Source: Symbiodinium natans (taxonomy: Eukaryota; Sar; Dinophyceae; Suessiales; Symbiodiniaceae). From it: DNA of 64,000 nt. Under the pieces are notes generated by a model. It was not told the DNA's origin, did not search any database, and saw only the letters and a program-made list of their open reading frames with translations. A program made the translations under genes and the position numbers. Location of the stretch: positions 1-64,000 of the forward strand of contig CAJNDS010002688.1 in the NCBI GenBank assembly GCA_905221605.1, in the 5' to 3' direction. This document shows positions 1 to 9,348 of this stretch, piece by piece. Each line of letters opens with the position of its first letter. Position 1 is the first letter of the stretch.

Positions 1-152
1 TTTCGTACAGTAGATCTTAGGTTGCTGTGCGGTCCGACCGGACGCACTCAGGCGTAGCTGCACAAGTGCTTGAACTCGCGAAGTCGTAAAACAGCGTGGC
101 CGGGCTGTGATTGCATTGACTTAGTGCAAGTCCAGTGCTGGTCGACTTCACA
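1..152 (+). repeat. 5' LTR, 3' portion only
   Basis: Positions 1-152 match 16803-16954 with 3 mismatches (position 14, and two near 118-119). The repeat ends in TTCACA, the same end as the downstream copy. The first ~142 bases of this LTR lie left of the window, including the spliced-leader-like motif seen in the 3' copy. Confidence 0.9.
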
Positions 153-154
153 AT

Positions 155-172
155 TGGGGGCTGTTCTGGGAA
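155..172 (+). other. Putative primer binding site
   Basis: Two bases after the LTR terminal CA the sequence reads TGGGGGCTGTTCTGGGAA. Ty3/gypsy elements usually place a TGG-starting tRNA complement here. Spacing and the initial TGG fit. The tRNA itself was not identified, so this call rests on position. Confidence 0.45.
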
Positions 173-227
173 ACGTACAGCTCTTGTGCTACGGCCCGAG
201 TGGGCAAGCATTGCTTTGCTTGTCTGT

Positions 228-249
228 CGCGGTCCGTGACCTGGACGCG
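228..249 (+). repeat. Hairpin element copy H1
   Basis: Stem CGC/GCG, bulged G, stem GTCC/GGAC, loop GTGACCT. It lies in the leader, about 90 bases upstream of the Gag ATG. Confidence 0.7.
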
Positions 250-258
250 TGGACTGTG

Positions 259-338
259 TGCCACGCTTGCGGCCTGTTAACCAAGGCGCGGCGCTTCGTG
301 TGCCACGCCTGCGGCCTGCTAACCAAGGCGCGGCGATG
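259..338 (+). repeat. Two tandem ~40-bp repeats ending at the Gag start codon
   Basis: 259-298 and 299-338 are near-identical 40-base units beginning GTGCCACGC and containing ACCAAGGCGCGGCG. They differ at four or five positions. The second unit contains the ATG at 336. The region is open in frame from a GTG at 249, but the ATG at 336 is the natural start. Confidence 0.75.
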
Positions 339-3300
339 TCCGCAGAGGTTGCAGGTCAGGCCGAGGGCGTCACCCTCCTCGAAGCGATCGAGGGTGGTGA
401 CGTTCCCTATCCCGAGCGGATGAGCTACGTCGCTTGGCTTAAGTGGCGTAGGGAGACCGGCAGTCGTCCGTTGTCCAAGCGGGATGGGGTTAGCACAACG
501 CCAGAGCAGGAGGCGGCTCTCTGGCGAAAGGTCATGAAGTTCCTCCACGACGCCGAAGGCGAGGACGAGGAGGAAGAGGAAGAAGAAGAGGACTCTGAGC
601 TAGTCCCTGAGGCCTCGGGCGCTGGAGGGGACAGTCCGCCGCGGGTGGACGTCAGCGCCGCGGCTAGGGAGCTGGCCATGGTCCCTACCGGTGCTGCCTA
701 TGTCCCTGCTACGGCACCAGGGTCCCGCCCGGCGGGACCGTCCGGTCCGCCGTCGACAGCAGGTTCAGTCCCCGGCACCGCAGAGGGCTTACAGGCGGAG
801 CTGCGCGCGATTTTCCGTCCAGACCAGGAACCGGTCGCGGACTACCTGACGCGCGTTTCGCGGATTGTCCTCGCGCTCAAAGCGCATGGAGTCACGGTGA
901 GCTCCCGTGACCTTGACGCCTTGAGCACCAAAGCCACCCTCCTTGCGGATGAGTTCTCGAAGATAGGCGGGGACTGGCATCCGACAAAGATGGTCCGTCG
1001 GCTGCGGACCAGGTTCTCGGTCGCGGCTTTGCGCGGTGGCGAGGACCCCGAAGACGCAGAGGAGATTCAGCGTGAAATCCAATGCATCGGGGAACTTATC
1101 CTCGCGCTAGGGGGAAAGGAAAGCTCGAGCCAAGAGAAGGTTTGGAGCTCCCCGTCCGACGTGCCAGTTGAAGCCGTGGGGCCGCGTTCCCCAGGGCTAC
1201 CACAGCCTGCGACTGCGAGTGGGTTGGGGTTAGGTTTGGACCGTGGAGGTTTGCACACTGCCGAGGTTGCAGGTGGTCCTTCCGCGGCCCGTGACCTGGG
1301 CGCGACGGACGGCGATTCCCCTTTGCGCGCAAAGCTCGCGGCGTTGGAGATGGAGATAGAAGCCCTGAAGCGAGGTTCAGACGGCGGAGGTTCGCAGACC
1401 GGGTCCCAAAACCCGGCGGGCGATTTCGCCGCCGCACTCGCCGCCCAAACTGTAGCGCTGAAAGAAGCGTTAGCGCAGAGGGGCGGGCAAAGCTCCATAA
1501 CGACGGTCAAAACTGACCTCACGTGGCCGACGCTGACCGACGACAAGTCGGACGCGCGAGACGTTGTCCTGTTCTACGAGGAGTTCGAGGACGTCTGCAC
1601 GCTCGCCAACAACTGTCGCGGTATGAGTGCGCGCGAGAAGCTGCTAGCGCTACGCGGGCGCTGCCGCGGCTCGCGCATGAAGACGTACACGAACGCCTAC
1701 CGCGCAGCGTGGAAGTCGGGAGAGGTTCTCTCCGACCCACAGGCAGTGTACGACCGCATCAAGAACAAGCACTTGATGTTCGGGGAATCGCGGGAGGAAA
1801 GGGAAGTCCGCGTGGATGGTGAGCATGCCTCCCTCGCTAAGGGCAAACTCACAGGCCACCAATTCGAGCCTTTGTTTGAGGCGTCGATCGCGGACCTTGA
1901 GGCGGTGGGTCTTGGGAAGACCCCACGAGAGTTGTATCTCTCGTACCTCCGCAAGATGCCCCCGTATCTCCAAAAGGAGATACGTAACGACAAGCGATTG
2001 TGGCCCGGCGACCCCAAGGACGGCGGGCTGAGAGGGCCGCAGACTTGGGAGGAGAGCCATAAAGTCGTCTTGGAGTACGAACAGAGGGAAGCAGCGCACC
2101 GTGCTGTTTCCCACTCTGTTTACTCCACGACCGGCTCTCCAAGCGCGGACCCGTCGGTCGCGCTAGCCGAGGCCCAGAAGGAGATTCGGAGCCTCAAGGC
2201 CGCCGCTAAGGCTGCTGCGAAGGGAGCAGCTGCCGCGGCCAAGGCTGGCGCGGATCAGACGTTTGCCGCTGCCTCGAAGGGAGCTGGCAAGGGAGCGGAC
2301 AAGAAGATCTGCTTCCACTTTCGCGACCACGGGAATTGCCCGAAAGGGGATGCCTGCCCGTACAGCCACGACAAGGAGCTTCGCAGAAAAGCTCTCGCGG
2401 CCAAGAAGGGTGACCAAACCTTTGCCACGGCGAAAGGCAAGGGCAAAGGGAAGGGAAGTGGCAAGGCAAAGGCCAGCGCTAAGCCTAAGGCTGCGGCCAA
2501 AGGCGCAGCAAAGCCACCAGGCACTGTTTGCCCCTTTTTCTCCAAGAATGGGTCGTGCAAGAAGGGAGCCAGCTGCGACATGGTCCACAACCTGACGACC
2601 TCAGGAGGGACGCCGGCCTTGCCTGCCAACTGGGCCGCGCCCTCCGGGGCTTCCATGTCCAACCCCTTCGCCGCGTTCAGTGTCCAGATAGGCAGCTCAG
2701 GCGTCCAGGCAGGCGTCTCAGGAGCCGCAGGACGCGCCGCGGTGCAGCAGCACGCGCTTCCGTTGAGCAAGGGCGGGCGGGACAAGTTCGCCACCCTGGA
2801 CGATCTGCCGAAGGACTGGTGGAGCCTGGCAGACAACGAGCCAGGAGGCTACCAGTACAGAACGGTAGTCCAGGTGCTCGACCGTAAGGTCGAGTGCATG
2901 CTCGACGGATGCGCCGGCGCAAACCACGTAACCGAGGAACTTGTGGTGGGCATGATGAACCGGGCTGCAGAGCTGGGGATCGGTACCGAAGATCCCGGCT
3001 TCCCGGTCGTGAGACTCGAGAAGTGGGTCCACCCCGAATATGTGCATGGCATTGCTTCGGGAGCCCCCGTTCCTCTGAAGGGGGCAGCAGTCTTGCGCGT
3101 CACGCTGCTGGAAGGCAGGACGGCGGACGACTGTCGCCCCAACACTGAAATTTTCGTGCGATGCAAAATCGCAGCCAGGGGGACGTCCGATTGGCACGGA
3201 CTGATCCTCGGCGGCAGAGCGTTGGACTGCGCCGGAAGGATGGGCCTGGGCTTCAGGCCGGGTCCCGACTTTCACGTCCTCGACACGCTGGGAATCAGGA

Positions 3301-6300
3301 TGCCCAGGTGCGAGGATCACAGCAAGACCCGGAAGGACAGGGCCTACGCCTTCGAAGCGCGGTTGTCGAGCCTGGACGACGCGTCATGCACCGAGCCTGG
3401 GGGCGGAAGCCGGGAGCTCCTCCGCTACGACGGGGAAGAGCCTCTCGAGCTCTCGCCAGGCGACGGGGTGCTGGTGCCTGTCGTGCGGGAGCAAGGAGTC
3501 TCCGCAGAGGGATCCCTGTCCGAGGTAGTGCTTCCGGTGGAATGCGGGGTCGAGGCCGTACCAGGCCTTTGGCCCACAGGAGAGGGAAAGGGGTTTGTGT
3601 TGCTCGCAGCCCAAGAGTGCGATCACTCTCTCCAGCCGGGCGAGGTTGTTGCGGAAGTGCGTTCCGGCCTCGTAAGCACTGCGGCCTGTGGTTGTGGCGC
3701 GGTTGAGACGGTTTTCGAGTCGGAGCCGTCTCCGCAGGCATGTGCGGATTGTGGGGTCGCCGTTGCCTCGGTTGACCACGACCCGTGCTTTGCCTGCGGG
3801 TCCGCGTCCAGGGCCGCGGCAAGAAGCTTCCAAGGTTGTTCCTCGTGTGCGCGGTCCTTTGGGCGGCTGCGTACCGGCGCCAGGATCGGTGTGCTATCGG
3901 TCCTTGCTGCGGTGACTGTTCTCGCTTCGGTGTGGGGCGGGAGCGGCCCGGTTGGGCGCCCTGTTGAGGAGCCTGGAGTGCTTACTTGCTTGGACCACCT
4001 TCCAAGCGTCGACAGCTGGTGGGAGGCGCCGGGTGGTTACGCGTCTGTGTGGGGTAGGCGCCCTGCGCAGAAGGACCTTGAAACCCTGGCGGTCGAGAAG
4101 GCGCCTTACGAAACGTGCTTGCTTCAGCGCGTAGGTGAGGCGTGGCGTCTCTGGGACACGAGGGATTTGCGTGTGGCGGAAAGCGTTGCGTGCAGCGATG
4201 AAGTTCCAGTCACCGAACGCCTCGCGGTCTTTAGGACGCGCAAGGGGCCACGCTGGGCTGGCTGGCGTGAGGGATCGGCCACTGCTGGGAGAGGCGCAAG
4301 TGACGCTGTGCGCCCAGCAGACGCGGTCGATACGGCGCGCTGCCCGAGCTATCATATCGTGGAGAGCTGGGACATCGAGAAGATGATCGAAGAGCCTCCA
4401 ACGGACTACTATTATGAGAAGCTCGCGGCAGATATGCGCGCCCGGCACCCTAAAGCGTGCCCGCACCTCCTCGACCACCTCGTTTCCTTAGAGGGTTTCC
4501 TAGACAAGTCAATCTTGTTTGGCTTCTCCTTTGGAATCAGCAAGGCCGAAGTTTGTGTCTCCAAAGGCAAGCTCCTGGGACACAACATTGGGCGGGACGG
4601 GAGTTCGCCTGACGAAGAGCGTTGTCAGGCGGTGATTGACTTTCCCCCGCTCTGGGAGAAGCTTCACATTCAGCAATTTTTGGGTTGCGCAAACTGGTTG
4701 CGCGGCTACCTGCCTGTTGAGTATGGGCACGCAGCCAAGATTTTAGGGCAGTGGCAGAAGCCAGGCGCCGTCTTTCCTGAAGGCGGGCTGGGCTCAGCCG
4801 CCACCGAGGGTTGCAAAGCCTTTAAAGCGATTAAGCGCATGATGCAGAACCGCATCAATTTGGCTACCTTCGATGAGGCCTCTGCTGCGGATGGGTCGTG
4901 TCCCCTTGAGCAGATCGCGGATGCGTCGGGCATCGCGGTAGGGGGCAGCGTCGTGCAGATGACGCGTGACTTGAGTCAGCTCAAGGTGCTTATGACGCAC
5001 TCAAAGAGCCTGACCCCCGCGCAGCAGAACTGGCCGCCCTTGATACAGGAGGCGTTTGCCCAGCTCGAGGTAAAGCGGGCGACACGCCGCATGTTCGGCT
5101 CTATTCGGACTCTGTGTTGGACAGATCATGCCAACCTTACCCGAGCGCAAACATCGGACATCGGAATGGATCCGAAGCTCGTCCGGTGGGTTGCGGAAAT
5201 CCTAATGGATGGGTCCGAAATAAGGAGCCTTAGCGGTCGCTCAGCGACGCTGGGTGACAGTTTTAGCCGCAATCCCAAGGATCGGGATGCGCTCCTTGCG
5301 GCGAGGACGAAAGACCTCGAGGGCCTTTCGGGCCAACTCCGAGGTTTCGACCTGGACCAGTACCTCGGGGAGGGTACTGAGGGTGATGGACCCGTGCCCT
5401 GGGCGGTCGGCAACGACGCCGTCCCAGAGCCTGCGGGCCGTGTCCAGGCCGCGGCTGTGCCGATGTGCGTCGTCGCAGCCCTTCCGGTGCGCGTCATGGT
5501 TGTCTTTGACTACGCGCGTTGGAAAGAGCAGGACGCAGAGCTGACTGAGATCAGGCGCGTCTTCCAAGCGAGCCTCCCTGGAGTTTCTGTGGCTGTCAGG
5601 GGTTGTTGGGGTCCGTTTGAGGATACCGACGGGCTTGCCTCGCATTTCGATTGCGGGGCCGGCAGGCTCGCAGGGACCAAGAAGATCAAGCGGATCAGGG
5701 TCGACTTGCTCACTTCGTGTGCCAAGGTTCTTAGGGAAGCTTCGGGGTTTCGTCCGCAGTTCCTCGTAGGACTTGGACAAGGCGGGCTGGTCACAGCCGT
5801 CCTTAGGTGGCCTTTGGTTGTTGAGCTCACGCTCCAAGCAAGGAACCTGCAGCGCAAAGAAGCTAGGGCTGTAGGAGAGGCTTGGGCAGGCATCAAGGCT
5901 ATCTGGGCGGTGCGGCCACGCCTTTGGCGCACGCAGCAAGGCCACTTGGAAGTGGCCGAGGCTTGTCCGGAACTCAGGAAGGATTTTCCGGAGCCTCCCC
6001 TGCGAGGTTTTGGGATCGTAGGGAAGCAGGCATTGGGGGCGGAAGTTCTGCGGTCCTTGAGGTTGGACGCGGTTCGTTCCATCGATGATGCCAGCATTAG
6101 AGGGATGCTGGACGAGCCGTCACGACCCCTCTGGGACCATGAGGGTCTATGCATCTGCGGCAAACGGACCTACCTGTTTTCTCGCTGCCCCGCCTGCATC
6201 GAGAAAGAGGCAGTCGATACCTCGGTGGAGATAGCCGAGCGGGAGGAGCTCGAACCTCCGCTTGAGGGCGACCTTGAGGCCCATGAGGTGGGCCTAGAGG

Positions 6301-8477
6301 TCAACTCCGTCCTTGCGACCTTGGATAGGACAGGAGGTTTGTTTAGGGTTAGGTCCTCAACCATCCAGCAATGGGCGGTAGGGTTCAGGACTACGCCCAA
6401 GGATGCTCCCGTTCCCACAGCATATGGCATGCTGAGTGGGAAGATATGGAAGAAGGGCCATTCCATGAAGCTCAGCCTCGGCTCCCAGCACAAGGATCTT
6501 TCCAAGTGGGGCGATGTGAAGCCTTACTGGACCACATGGGTGGTTAGAGAAGATGGTGCTGTGGTGGCGGGGCACAACTGCTCGCCCCTGGATGCGGTTC
6601 AGGGCGACATCGTCGTGCATTGGTCGTCAGTGGTGAACTGGCACGGCCACAGACATGTCGTGAATGAGCAGTGCGAAGTGCTCTGGAGGTCTAAGGGCAA
6701 AGAGGTTGCCTTAGACCCCTCCTTCGGCAAGCTGATAGCCCTTGTGGGTAGGGTTACTCAGGTCATTGGCTGGCGGGCAACCGGAGAAGCTTCGGATCCC
6801 CGCGGTTCTACCCGGCAGGCGTCAAGGGTCCTTGCTCAGTTCTCTGCGTCCAATGAGGGCGTAGAAGGGCATTGGACCGCGGGCGCTATCAGTCGCGGGA
6901 AGAATGCCAATGATTGCAAGCTGGAGGGTAGAGTTTTGGCGTTTATGGGTGAGGAGCACAAGGGCCCTGCTGTGGTTCTAGAGCTTGTCAGCCATAGCCC
7001 TATCCTGTGCATTTGGGACCATTCCTCAACCAAGTTCAAGGTCGAGTTTAAGGGCGGTGTTCCGTCTTTGAGCCTGGCCGCGGGGGAGGACGAAAATCGT
7101 CGCGAACAGCTTGCGGTCGAGGCGAGGGACGCGGCGAACATTTCGGAGTTCCGAGTCACGGGATCCCTTCGTACGGCGTGGTACGAGGGCCAGCGGCGCG
7201 ATCCCTCATTGGCGGGCTCGATTCGCAAGCCGGAGCCGCCGATGGTGATATCCGGAGACGGGTTGTTGGAGCGCGAAGTGACCCTCAGGACGGGTCAAAC
7301 CGTCGTCGTCCCAGTGGTTCCCAACGGGGCTGCGGGCGCGAATGGGGTGACCTGGCGCCGCGCCTGCTACAATTCAGTCCACTGTGGAGTCCTTGGGGCC
7401 CATAGGTCTGCCGAGGTTACCATCAAACTGCTGGAGAGGGCAGTCTGGTGGCCCGATTTGGAGAAAGATGTGCGGACCTGGGTCGCCAAGTGTCTCGCCT
7501 GCATTAAAGGCCGCTCTCGACCGACGAAGGTTGAAGCTCGTGCGGTCAAGTGTGGCGCCGAGACATGCTGGCAGGAAGTCAGCGTGGACTGTGAGGGTCC
7601 GAACCGAGAGGACAGGGAGGGGCATAGGTACTCGCTTACGTACTTCGATTGCCTCAGTCATGCTGTCCTCCTCGAGCCGATGAGGTCTCTGACTCATGCG
7701 GAAGTCAGGAGGGCGTTCGTGCGCTGTGTGCTTCGCAGCAGGACGATCCCGAGCCTCATCAGGTCGGACAGAGGGCCAGAGTTTAAGAACGCGCTCATGG
7801 CAGAACTGAGCGCGATGCTTGGGACCGAGTGGCGGTTTAGCGCGCCCTTGAGGCCTTGTGAGTTGGGCGCAAACGAGCGAGTCCACCAAGAGGTTCAAAA
7901 GGTGCTGGGGGCGGTCGTCAGACAAGTCGGCGCCTCCCTTTCCGAAGCTTGGTCGGATTGGCTCGTGGTGGCGGAGTACGTCATAGACAACACTCCGGGA
8001 CCCCACGGGTATACCCCTAGGGACCTAGAGCGGAGCTGGTCGCTCGCTCTACCACTTGAAAAGGACGTCCTGCGAGACGCCTTGCAGTTTGAACCCATCT
8101 CTGATTGGGCTCGGAGCCAGTTCAAACAGTTCTCGGAGCTAGCTGCTGTGGTCCGAGAGCACTGGACGCGGTCTTCAGAAGCGCGGGCGAAACTTGCAAA
8201 CCGCCATAGGCGCACTGTGGACCTTAAACCAGGCGACCGAGTGGTCTGGAACGCTCCGAGGGCCCGCTCAGAGGGGGCGGGGCGTGTGCCTTGGAAACCG
8301 GGTCTGACCGGCCCCTGGCGCGTGTTGGAAGTCAAGGCTCACCTTGGAGCCAGTGTCGATGGAATCGGGGGGTACTTCTTCCGCCCGGCGCGGCCCGATG
8401 GAGGCGCACGCAGAAGACTGCATTCTTGTTCCTGCGGATGCAGATGGCGCGGAATCCCGCGAGCCGGTCGTCTTTGA
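336..8477 (+). CDS. Gag-protease-RNase H-integrase polyprotein
   Basis: This 2,713-codon frame is uninterrupted from the ATG at 336. A GTG-initiated extension to 249 is less likely. In order: an acidic and Ala/Gly-rich Gag region; two CCCH fingers, each C-x8-C-x5-C-x3-H, at about 2308-2370 and 2527-2589, separated by basic GKGKGKG-type linkers; a protease region with LDGCAGANHV (about 2900-2930) and the flap-like LILGG (about 3205); Cys-pair motifs at 3.69-3.86 kb; RT connection/thumb FGISKAEV...LLGH and FLGCANWLRGYL (4.52-4.73 kb); RNase H DASGIAVGG and WTDHANL (4.92-5.14 kb); another Cys-pair motif near 6.15 kb; integrase HHCC (7.35-7.52 kb) and catalytic core with Asp near 7586, Asp at 7767 and Glu at 7875 (D-x35-E). 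No RT palm precedes the thumb. The last ~45 codons after about 8338 look out of frame, and the homologous frame continues one base over. Confidence 0.88.
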   Translation: MSAEVAGQAEGVTLLEAIEGGDVPYPERMSYVAWLKWRRETGSRPLSKRDGVSTTPEQEAALWRKVMKFLHDAEGEDEEEEEEEEDSELVPEASGAGGDSPPRVDVSAAARELAMVPTGAAYVPATAPGSRPAGPSGPPSTAGSVPGTAEGLQAELRAIFRPDQEPVADYLTRVSRIVLALKAHGVTVSSRDLDALSTKATLLADEFSKIGGDWHPTKMVRRLRTRFSVAALRGGEDPEDAEEIQREIQCIGELILALGGKESSSQEKVWSSPSDVPVEAVGPRSPGLPQPATASGLGLGLDRGGLHTAEVAGGPSAARDLGATDGDSPLRAKLAALEMEIEALKRGSDGGGSQTGSQNPAGDFAAALAAQTVALKEALAQRGGQSSITTVKTDLTWPTLTDDKSDARDVVLFYEEFEDVCTLANNCRGMSAREKLLALRGRCRGSRMKTYTNAYRAAWKSGEVLSDPQAVYDRIKNKHLMFGESREEREVRVDGEHASLAKGKLTGHQFEPLFEASIADLEAVGLGKTPRELYLSYLRKMPPYLQKEIRNDKRLWPGDPKDGGLRGPQTWEESHKVVLEYEQREAAHRAVSHSVYSTTGSPSADPSVALAEAQKEIRSLKAAAKAAAKGAAAAAKAGADQTFAAASKGAGKGADKKICFHFRDHGNCPKGDACPYSHDKELRRKALAAKKGDQTFATAKGKGKGKGSGKAKASAKPKAAAKGAAKPPGTVCPFFSKNGSCKKGASCDMVHNLTTSGGTPALPANWAAPSGASMSNPFAAFSVQIGSSGVQAGVSGAAGRAAVQQHALPLSKGGRDKFATLDDLPKDWWSLADNEPGGYQYRTVVQVLDRKVECMLDGCAGANHVTEELVVGMMNRAAELGIGTEDPGFPVVRLEKWVHPEYVHGIASGAPVPLKGAAVLRVTLLEGRTADDCRPNTEIFVRCKIAARGTSDWHGLILGGRALDCAGRMGLGFRPGPDFHVLDTLGIRMPRCEDHSKTRKDRAYAFEARLSSLDDASCTEPGGGSRELLRYDGEEPLELSPGDGVLVPVVREQGVSAEGSLSEVVLPVECGVEAVPGLWPTGEGKGFVLLAAQECDHSLQPGEVVAEVRSGLVSTAACGCGAVETVFESEPSPQACADCGVAVASVDHDPCFACGSASRAAARSFQGCSSCARSFGRLRTGARIGVLSVLAAVTVLASVWGGSGPVGRPVEEPGVLTCLDHLPSVDSWWEAPGGYASVWGRRPAQKDLETLAVEKAPYETCLLQRVGEAWRLWDTRDLRVAESVACSDEVPVTERLAVFRTRKGPRWAGWREGSATAGRGASDAVRPADAVDTARCPSYHIVESWDIEKMIEEPPTDYYYEKLAADMRARHPKACPHLLDHLVSLEGFLDKSILFGFSFGISKAEVCVSKGKLLGHNIGRDGSSPDEERCQAVIDFPPLWEKLHIQQFLGCANWLRGYLPVEYGHAAKILGQWQKPGAVFPEGGLGSAATEGCKAFKAIKRMMQNRINLATFDEASAADGSCPLEQIADASGIAVGGSVVQMTRDLSQLKVLMTHSKSLTPAQQNWPPLIQEAFAQLEVKRATRRMFGSIRTLCWTDHANLTRAQTSDIGMDPKLVRWVAEILMDGSEIRSLSGRSATLGDSFSRNPKDRDALLAARTKDLEGLSGQLRGFDLDQYLGEGTEGDGPVPWAVGNDAVPEPAGRVQAAAVPMCVVAALPVRVMVVFDYARWKEQDAELTEIRRVFQASLPGVSVAVRGCWGPFEDTDGLASHFDCGAGRLAGTKKIKRIRVDLLTSCAKVLREASGFRPQFLVGLGQGGLVTAVLRWPLVVELTLQARNLQRKEARAVGEAWAGIKAIWAVRPRLWRTQQGHLEVAEACPELRKDFPEPPLRGFGIVGKQALGAEVLRSLRLDAVRSIDDASIRGMLDEPSRPLWDHEGLCICGKRTYLFSRCPACIEKEAVDTSVEIAEREELEPPLEGDLEAHEVGLEVNSVLATLDRTGGLFRVRSSTIQQWAVGFRTTPKDAPVPTAYGMLSGKIWKKGHSMKLSLGSQHKDLSKWGDVKPYWTTWVVREDGAVVAGHNCSPLDAVQGDIVVHWSSVVNWHGHRHVVNEQCEVLWRSKGKEVALDPSFGKLIALVGRVTQVIGWRATGEASDPRGSTRQASRVLAQFSASNEGVEGHWTAGAISRGKNANDCKLEGRVLAFMGEEHKGPAVVLELVSHSPILCIWDHSSTKFKVEFKGGVPSLSLAAGEDENRREQLAVEARDAANISEFRVTGSLRTAWYEGQRRDPSLAGSIRKPEPPMVISGDGLLEREVTLRTGQTVVVPVVPNGAAGANGVTWRRACYNSVHCGVLGAHRSAEVTIKLLERAVWWPDLEKDVRTWVAKCLACIKGRSRPTKVEARAVKCGAETCWQEVSVDCEGPNREDREGHRYSLTYFDCLSHAVLLEPMRSLTHAEVRRAFVRCVLRSRTIPSLIRSDRGPEFKNALMAELSAMLGTEWRFSAPLRPCELGANERVHQEVQKVLGAVVRQVGASLSEAWSDWLVVAEYVIDNTPGPHGYTPRDLERSWSLALPLEKDVLRDALQFEPISDWARSQFKQFSELAAVVREHWTRSSEARAKLANRHRRTVDLKPGDRVVWNAPRARSEGAGRVPWKPGLTGPWRVLEVKAHLGASVDGIGGYFFRPARPDGGARRRLHSCSCGCRWRGIPRAGRL
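1283..1304 (+). repeat. Hairpin element copy H2
   Basis: CGC/GCG, bulged G, GCCC/GGGC, loop GTGACCT. It lies inside the Gag frame. The inner stem is fully changed relative to H1 but still pairs. Confidence 0.65.
2305..2592 (+). other. Pair of CCCH zinc fingers in Gag
   Basis: Both fingers have identical spacing C-x8-C-x5-C-x3-H and sit where Ty3/gypsy elements usually carry a CCHC knuckle. CCCH fingers of this spacing bind single-stranded RNA in many eukaryotic proteins. Here they probably do the nucleocapsid job of binding genomic RNA. Confidence 0.85.
3790..3822 (+). repeat. Hairpin element copy H3
   Basis: Outer TTGC/GCAA, bulged C, TGC/GCG, bulged G, GGTCC/GGGCC (one G-U), loop GCGTCCA. 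It lies inside the polyprotein frame. Confidence 0.65.
4513..5340 (+). other. RT thumb/connection and RNase H, without an upstream palm
   Basis: The block FGISKAEV, LLGHNIG, SPDEERCQAV, FLGCANWLRGYL matches the part of Ty3/gypsy RT that follows the catalytic palm. It runs directly into an RNase H domain (DASGIAVGG; SKSLTPAQQNW; WTDHANL). The ~1 kb upstream carries no fingers/palm motifs. The palm is found instead at 10.07-10.72 kb. Confidence 0.8.
5425..5459 (+). repeat. Hairpin element copy H4
   Basis: Outer CAGAGC/GCTGTG (5 of 6 pairs), bulged C, TGC/GCG, bulged G, GGCC/GGCC, loop GTGTCCA. It lies inside the polyprotein frame. Confidence 0.65.
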
Positions 8478-9348
8478 AGACGATGGAACCGGCGAGGACG
8501 ACTTGTCTCGCCCCAGCTTAGGGCAGCAGGTTCAAGGCGACGCCAAGCAGGTGGAGTTCACGCTGACCAGGCGCGGGAGGGACTTCGTCCTCCGCCTTGG
8601 TGACCGCATTGCCTATCGGGGTGTAGGTGGAGGCCCGAAGGTGTGCAGGTTAGGGCGGGTCACGCAGGTGGATGCGGCCCGTGCGCAGGTCGGCGTCCAT
8701 CGCTATCTCCCCGACGCCAGCGGGGTTCGCGTCAAATGGCGGCTTGCATATATCGCCGAGGACGGAGCGCTCACGCTTTCAGAGGGGACCCGTCCGGCCC
8801 ATGAAGCGGTTTCCGTGAAGGAAATCATTTCCAAAATCGACCTAAACCGCGACGGCGTGCTTGCTGCAGCCTCGGCCAGAAAGTTGGACAAGGGGGCGTA
8901 TTCGTTGCAGGACAGGACCCTCGAGCGAGCGTCTCGTGCCGGCACGAGTGTGCTCTCGATCCGAGAGGCCCTCGCGGACCTCTTGGTCGCGGAACCCCGC
9001 GCGTTGCAGCCTAGGGCTTCCCCAGAGTCGGGTGCTGTCGAGAGTTGGTTCCGGCAGTATTTCCTTGGTGGGGTTGCTGATGTCTTAGAGGTTGCTTGGG
9101 GTGACGCGGTCGTTTCCGACGCGGCGAGGAGGCACGGGTACAGGGTCGTTCCCGCTTTTGTGCAAGGCAAGCAGGCCTACGGGATCACCTGGAACCTGGC
9201 CGCGGAAGAGCACTTAGAGGCCATTAGCGGCGCTGTTCTGCGCACAGAGCCGAAGGTGCTCGTGATTGGGCTTGAGGCACGCGCGCGGGCGCCCACGTCG
9301 CGCTGCGTTTGCAGGCGCAAAAAGGCGAGTGGGAACCTTGGCGGCTAG
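8344..9348 (+). CDS. Pol continuation: integrase tail, SH3-like region and start of methyltransferase-like region
   Basis: This frame takes over by a +1 shift near 8338-8344 (gctcacCttggag). It has no ATG start of its own at the join and is best read as the continuation of the upstream polyprotein. The first part (MEAHAEDCILVP) continues the integrase C terminus. About 8560-8770 (DFVLRLGDRIAY, VCRLGRVTQV, VKWRLAYI) looks like a small beta-barrel. From about 9060, VADVLEVAWGDAVVSDAARR and KVLVIGLEA resemble motif I and motif IV strands of a Rossmann-type methyltransferase, but no PC catalytic loop is visible. The frame is lost in a CG dinucleotide run near 9273 and resumes in the next entry. 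Confidence 0.6.
   Translation: MEPVSMESGGTSSARRGPMEAHAEDCILVPADADGAESREPVVFEDDGTGEDDLSRPSLGQQVQGDAKQVEFTLTRRGRDFVLRLGDRIAYRGVGGGPKVCRLGRVTQVDAARAQVGVHRYLPDASGVRVKWRLAYIAEDGALTLSEGTRPAHEAVSVKEIISKIDLNRDGVLAAASARKLDKGAYSLQDRTLERASRAGTSVLSIREALADLLVAEPRALQPRASPESGAVESWFRQYFLGGVADVLEVAWGDAVVSDAARRHGYRVVPAFVQGKQAYGITWNLAAEEHLEAISGAVLRTEPKVLVIGLEARARAPTSRCVCRRKKASGNLGG

Noticed and set aside
3880-3945. Transmembrane segment in the polyprotein (VLSVLAAVTVLASVWGG)
   Set aside because: Hydrophobic, but isolated between Cys-pair motifs and protease/RNase H. No envelope-like features, so not annotated as a membrane protein.
5730-5800. Alpha/beta hydrolase nucleophile elbow (VGLGQGGLV)
   Set aside because: The serine of GxSxG is missing and no other hydrolase motifs are visible; too weak to call.
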